Assembly (NCBI RefSeq): GCF_900129545.1
Contig: NZ_FQWB01000004.1
Coordinates: forward strand, 248,001-312,000
Length of the DNA: 64,000 nt
Source of the DNA: Flavobacterium fluvii
Lineage (GTDB): Bacteria > Bacteroidota > Bacteroidia > Flavobacteriales > Flavobacteriaceae
Reading direction: 5' to 3'
The position numbers and the translations under genes were made by a program. The notes beneath the pieces are model-generated. The model saw only the letters and a program-made list of their open reading frames with translations, was not told the DNA's origin and did not search any database. Positions 63,980 through 64,000 of this stretch are shown here, piece after piece. Positions within the stretch are counted from its first letter, which is position 1. Each line of letters begins with the position of its first letter.

Positions 63980-64000
63980 GTTAAAAACTCACAACTCATA

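Overview
The window is a chromosomal piece of a low-GC Bacteroidota, almost certainly a Flavobacteriaceae close to Flavobacterium. The evidence is a complete SusC/SusD pair, TAnnTTTG-type -7 promoter elements, A-rich rather than GGAGG-type translation starts, two aconitases, Mpl-type ligase genes, group III truncated hemoglobin, and intergenic AT-rich repeats of the kind that litter Flavobacterium genomes. No rRNA, tRNA, CRISPR array, insertion sequence or prophage is visible.

Layout. 1-1.2 kb: the 3' part of an Mrr-type restriction endonuclease, an inverted repeat, and a small secreted protein. 1.3-14 kb: mostly minus-strand housekeeping genes: a five-LysM NlpC/P60 cell-wall hydrolase, a small unknown protein, AcnA-type and AcnB aconitases side by side, a MoxR ATPase, a SurA-like periplasmic isomerase, a plus-strand CarboxypepD_reg-like protein, and carA. 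14.2-31.4 kb: one long minus-strand ribosomal cluster running rpsL-rpsG-fusA-rpsJ-[S10-spc-alpha]-rpoA-rplQ, with good promoters before rpsL and before rplC. rpmJ (L36) is a 38-residue gene at 17184-17300; both L36 and S14 are of the zinc-free type. 31.5-39.2 kb: an Omp85-like barrel with a TTG start, then SusC, SusD and a third lipoprotein. 39.3-46.7 kb: rlmB, a rhomboid protease, rarA, a 12-copy heptanucleotide repeat, and a tight minus-strand operon TPR-mpl-radC-yjjG-like-unknown. 46.8-54.8 kb: an LpxH-like phosphoesterase with a glycosyltransferase, then hpt-adk-CNNM-obgE on the minus strand, a helical unknown protein, and purK-purE. 54.9-64 kb: an M3 peptidase, a UbiA-like membrane protein, gcvP, a truncated hemoglobin, and a ketoacyl synthase III-methyltransferase-glycosyltransferase 2 cluster that probably continues past the right edge.

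How it fits together. The ribosomal block, rlmB, obgE and fusA form a translation and ribosome-assembly core. adk, hpt, purK, purE and carA supply nucleotides; acnA, acnB and gcvP are central carbon metabolism. The LysM hydrolase and Mpl act on the wall; SurA-like, Omp85-like, SusC, SusD and LpxH-like act on the outer membrane.

I found no convincing new multi-gene system. The least ordinary material is: the family of structured intergenic repeats, some of which alter apparent gene starts; a TATGCGYGCATA palindrome shared by the SusC and ketoacyl-synthase upstream regions; the right-edge lipid or pigment-like cluster; a UbiA-like protein lacking its first Asp motif; and several recurring but functionally unknown Flavobacteriaceae proteins. 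Start sites were moved inward from the longest reading frame where the sequence argued for it; each case is explained.
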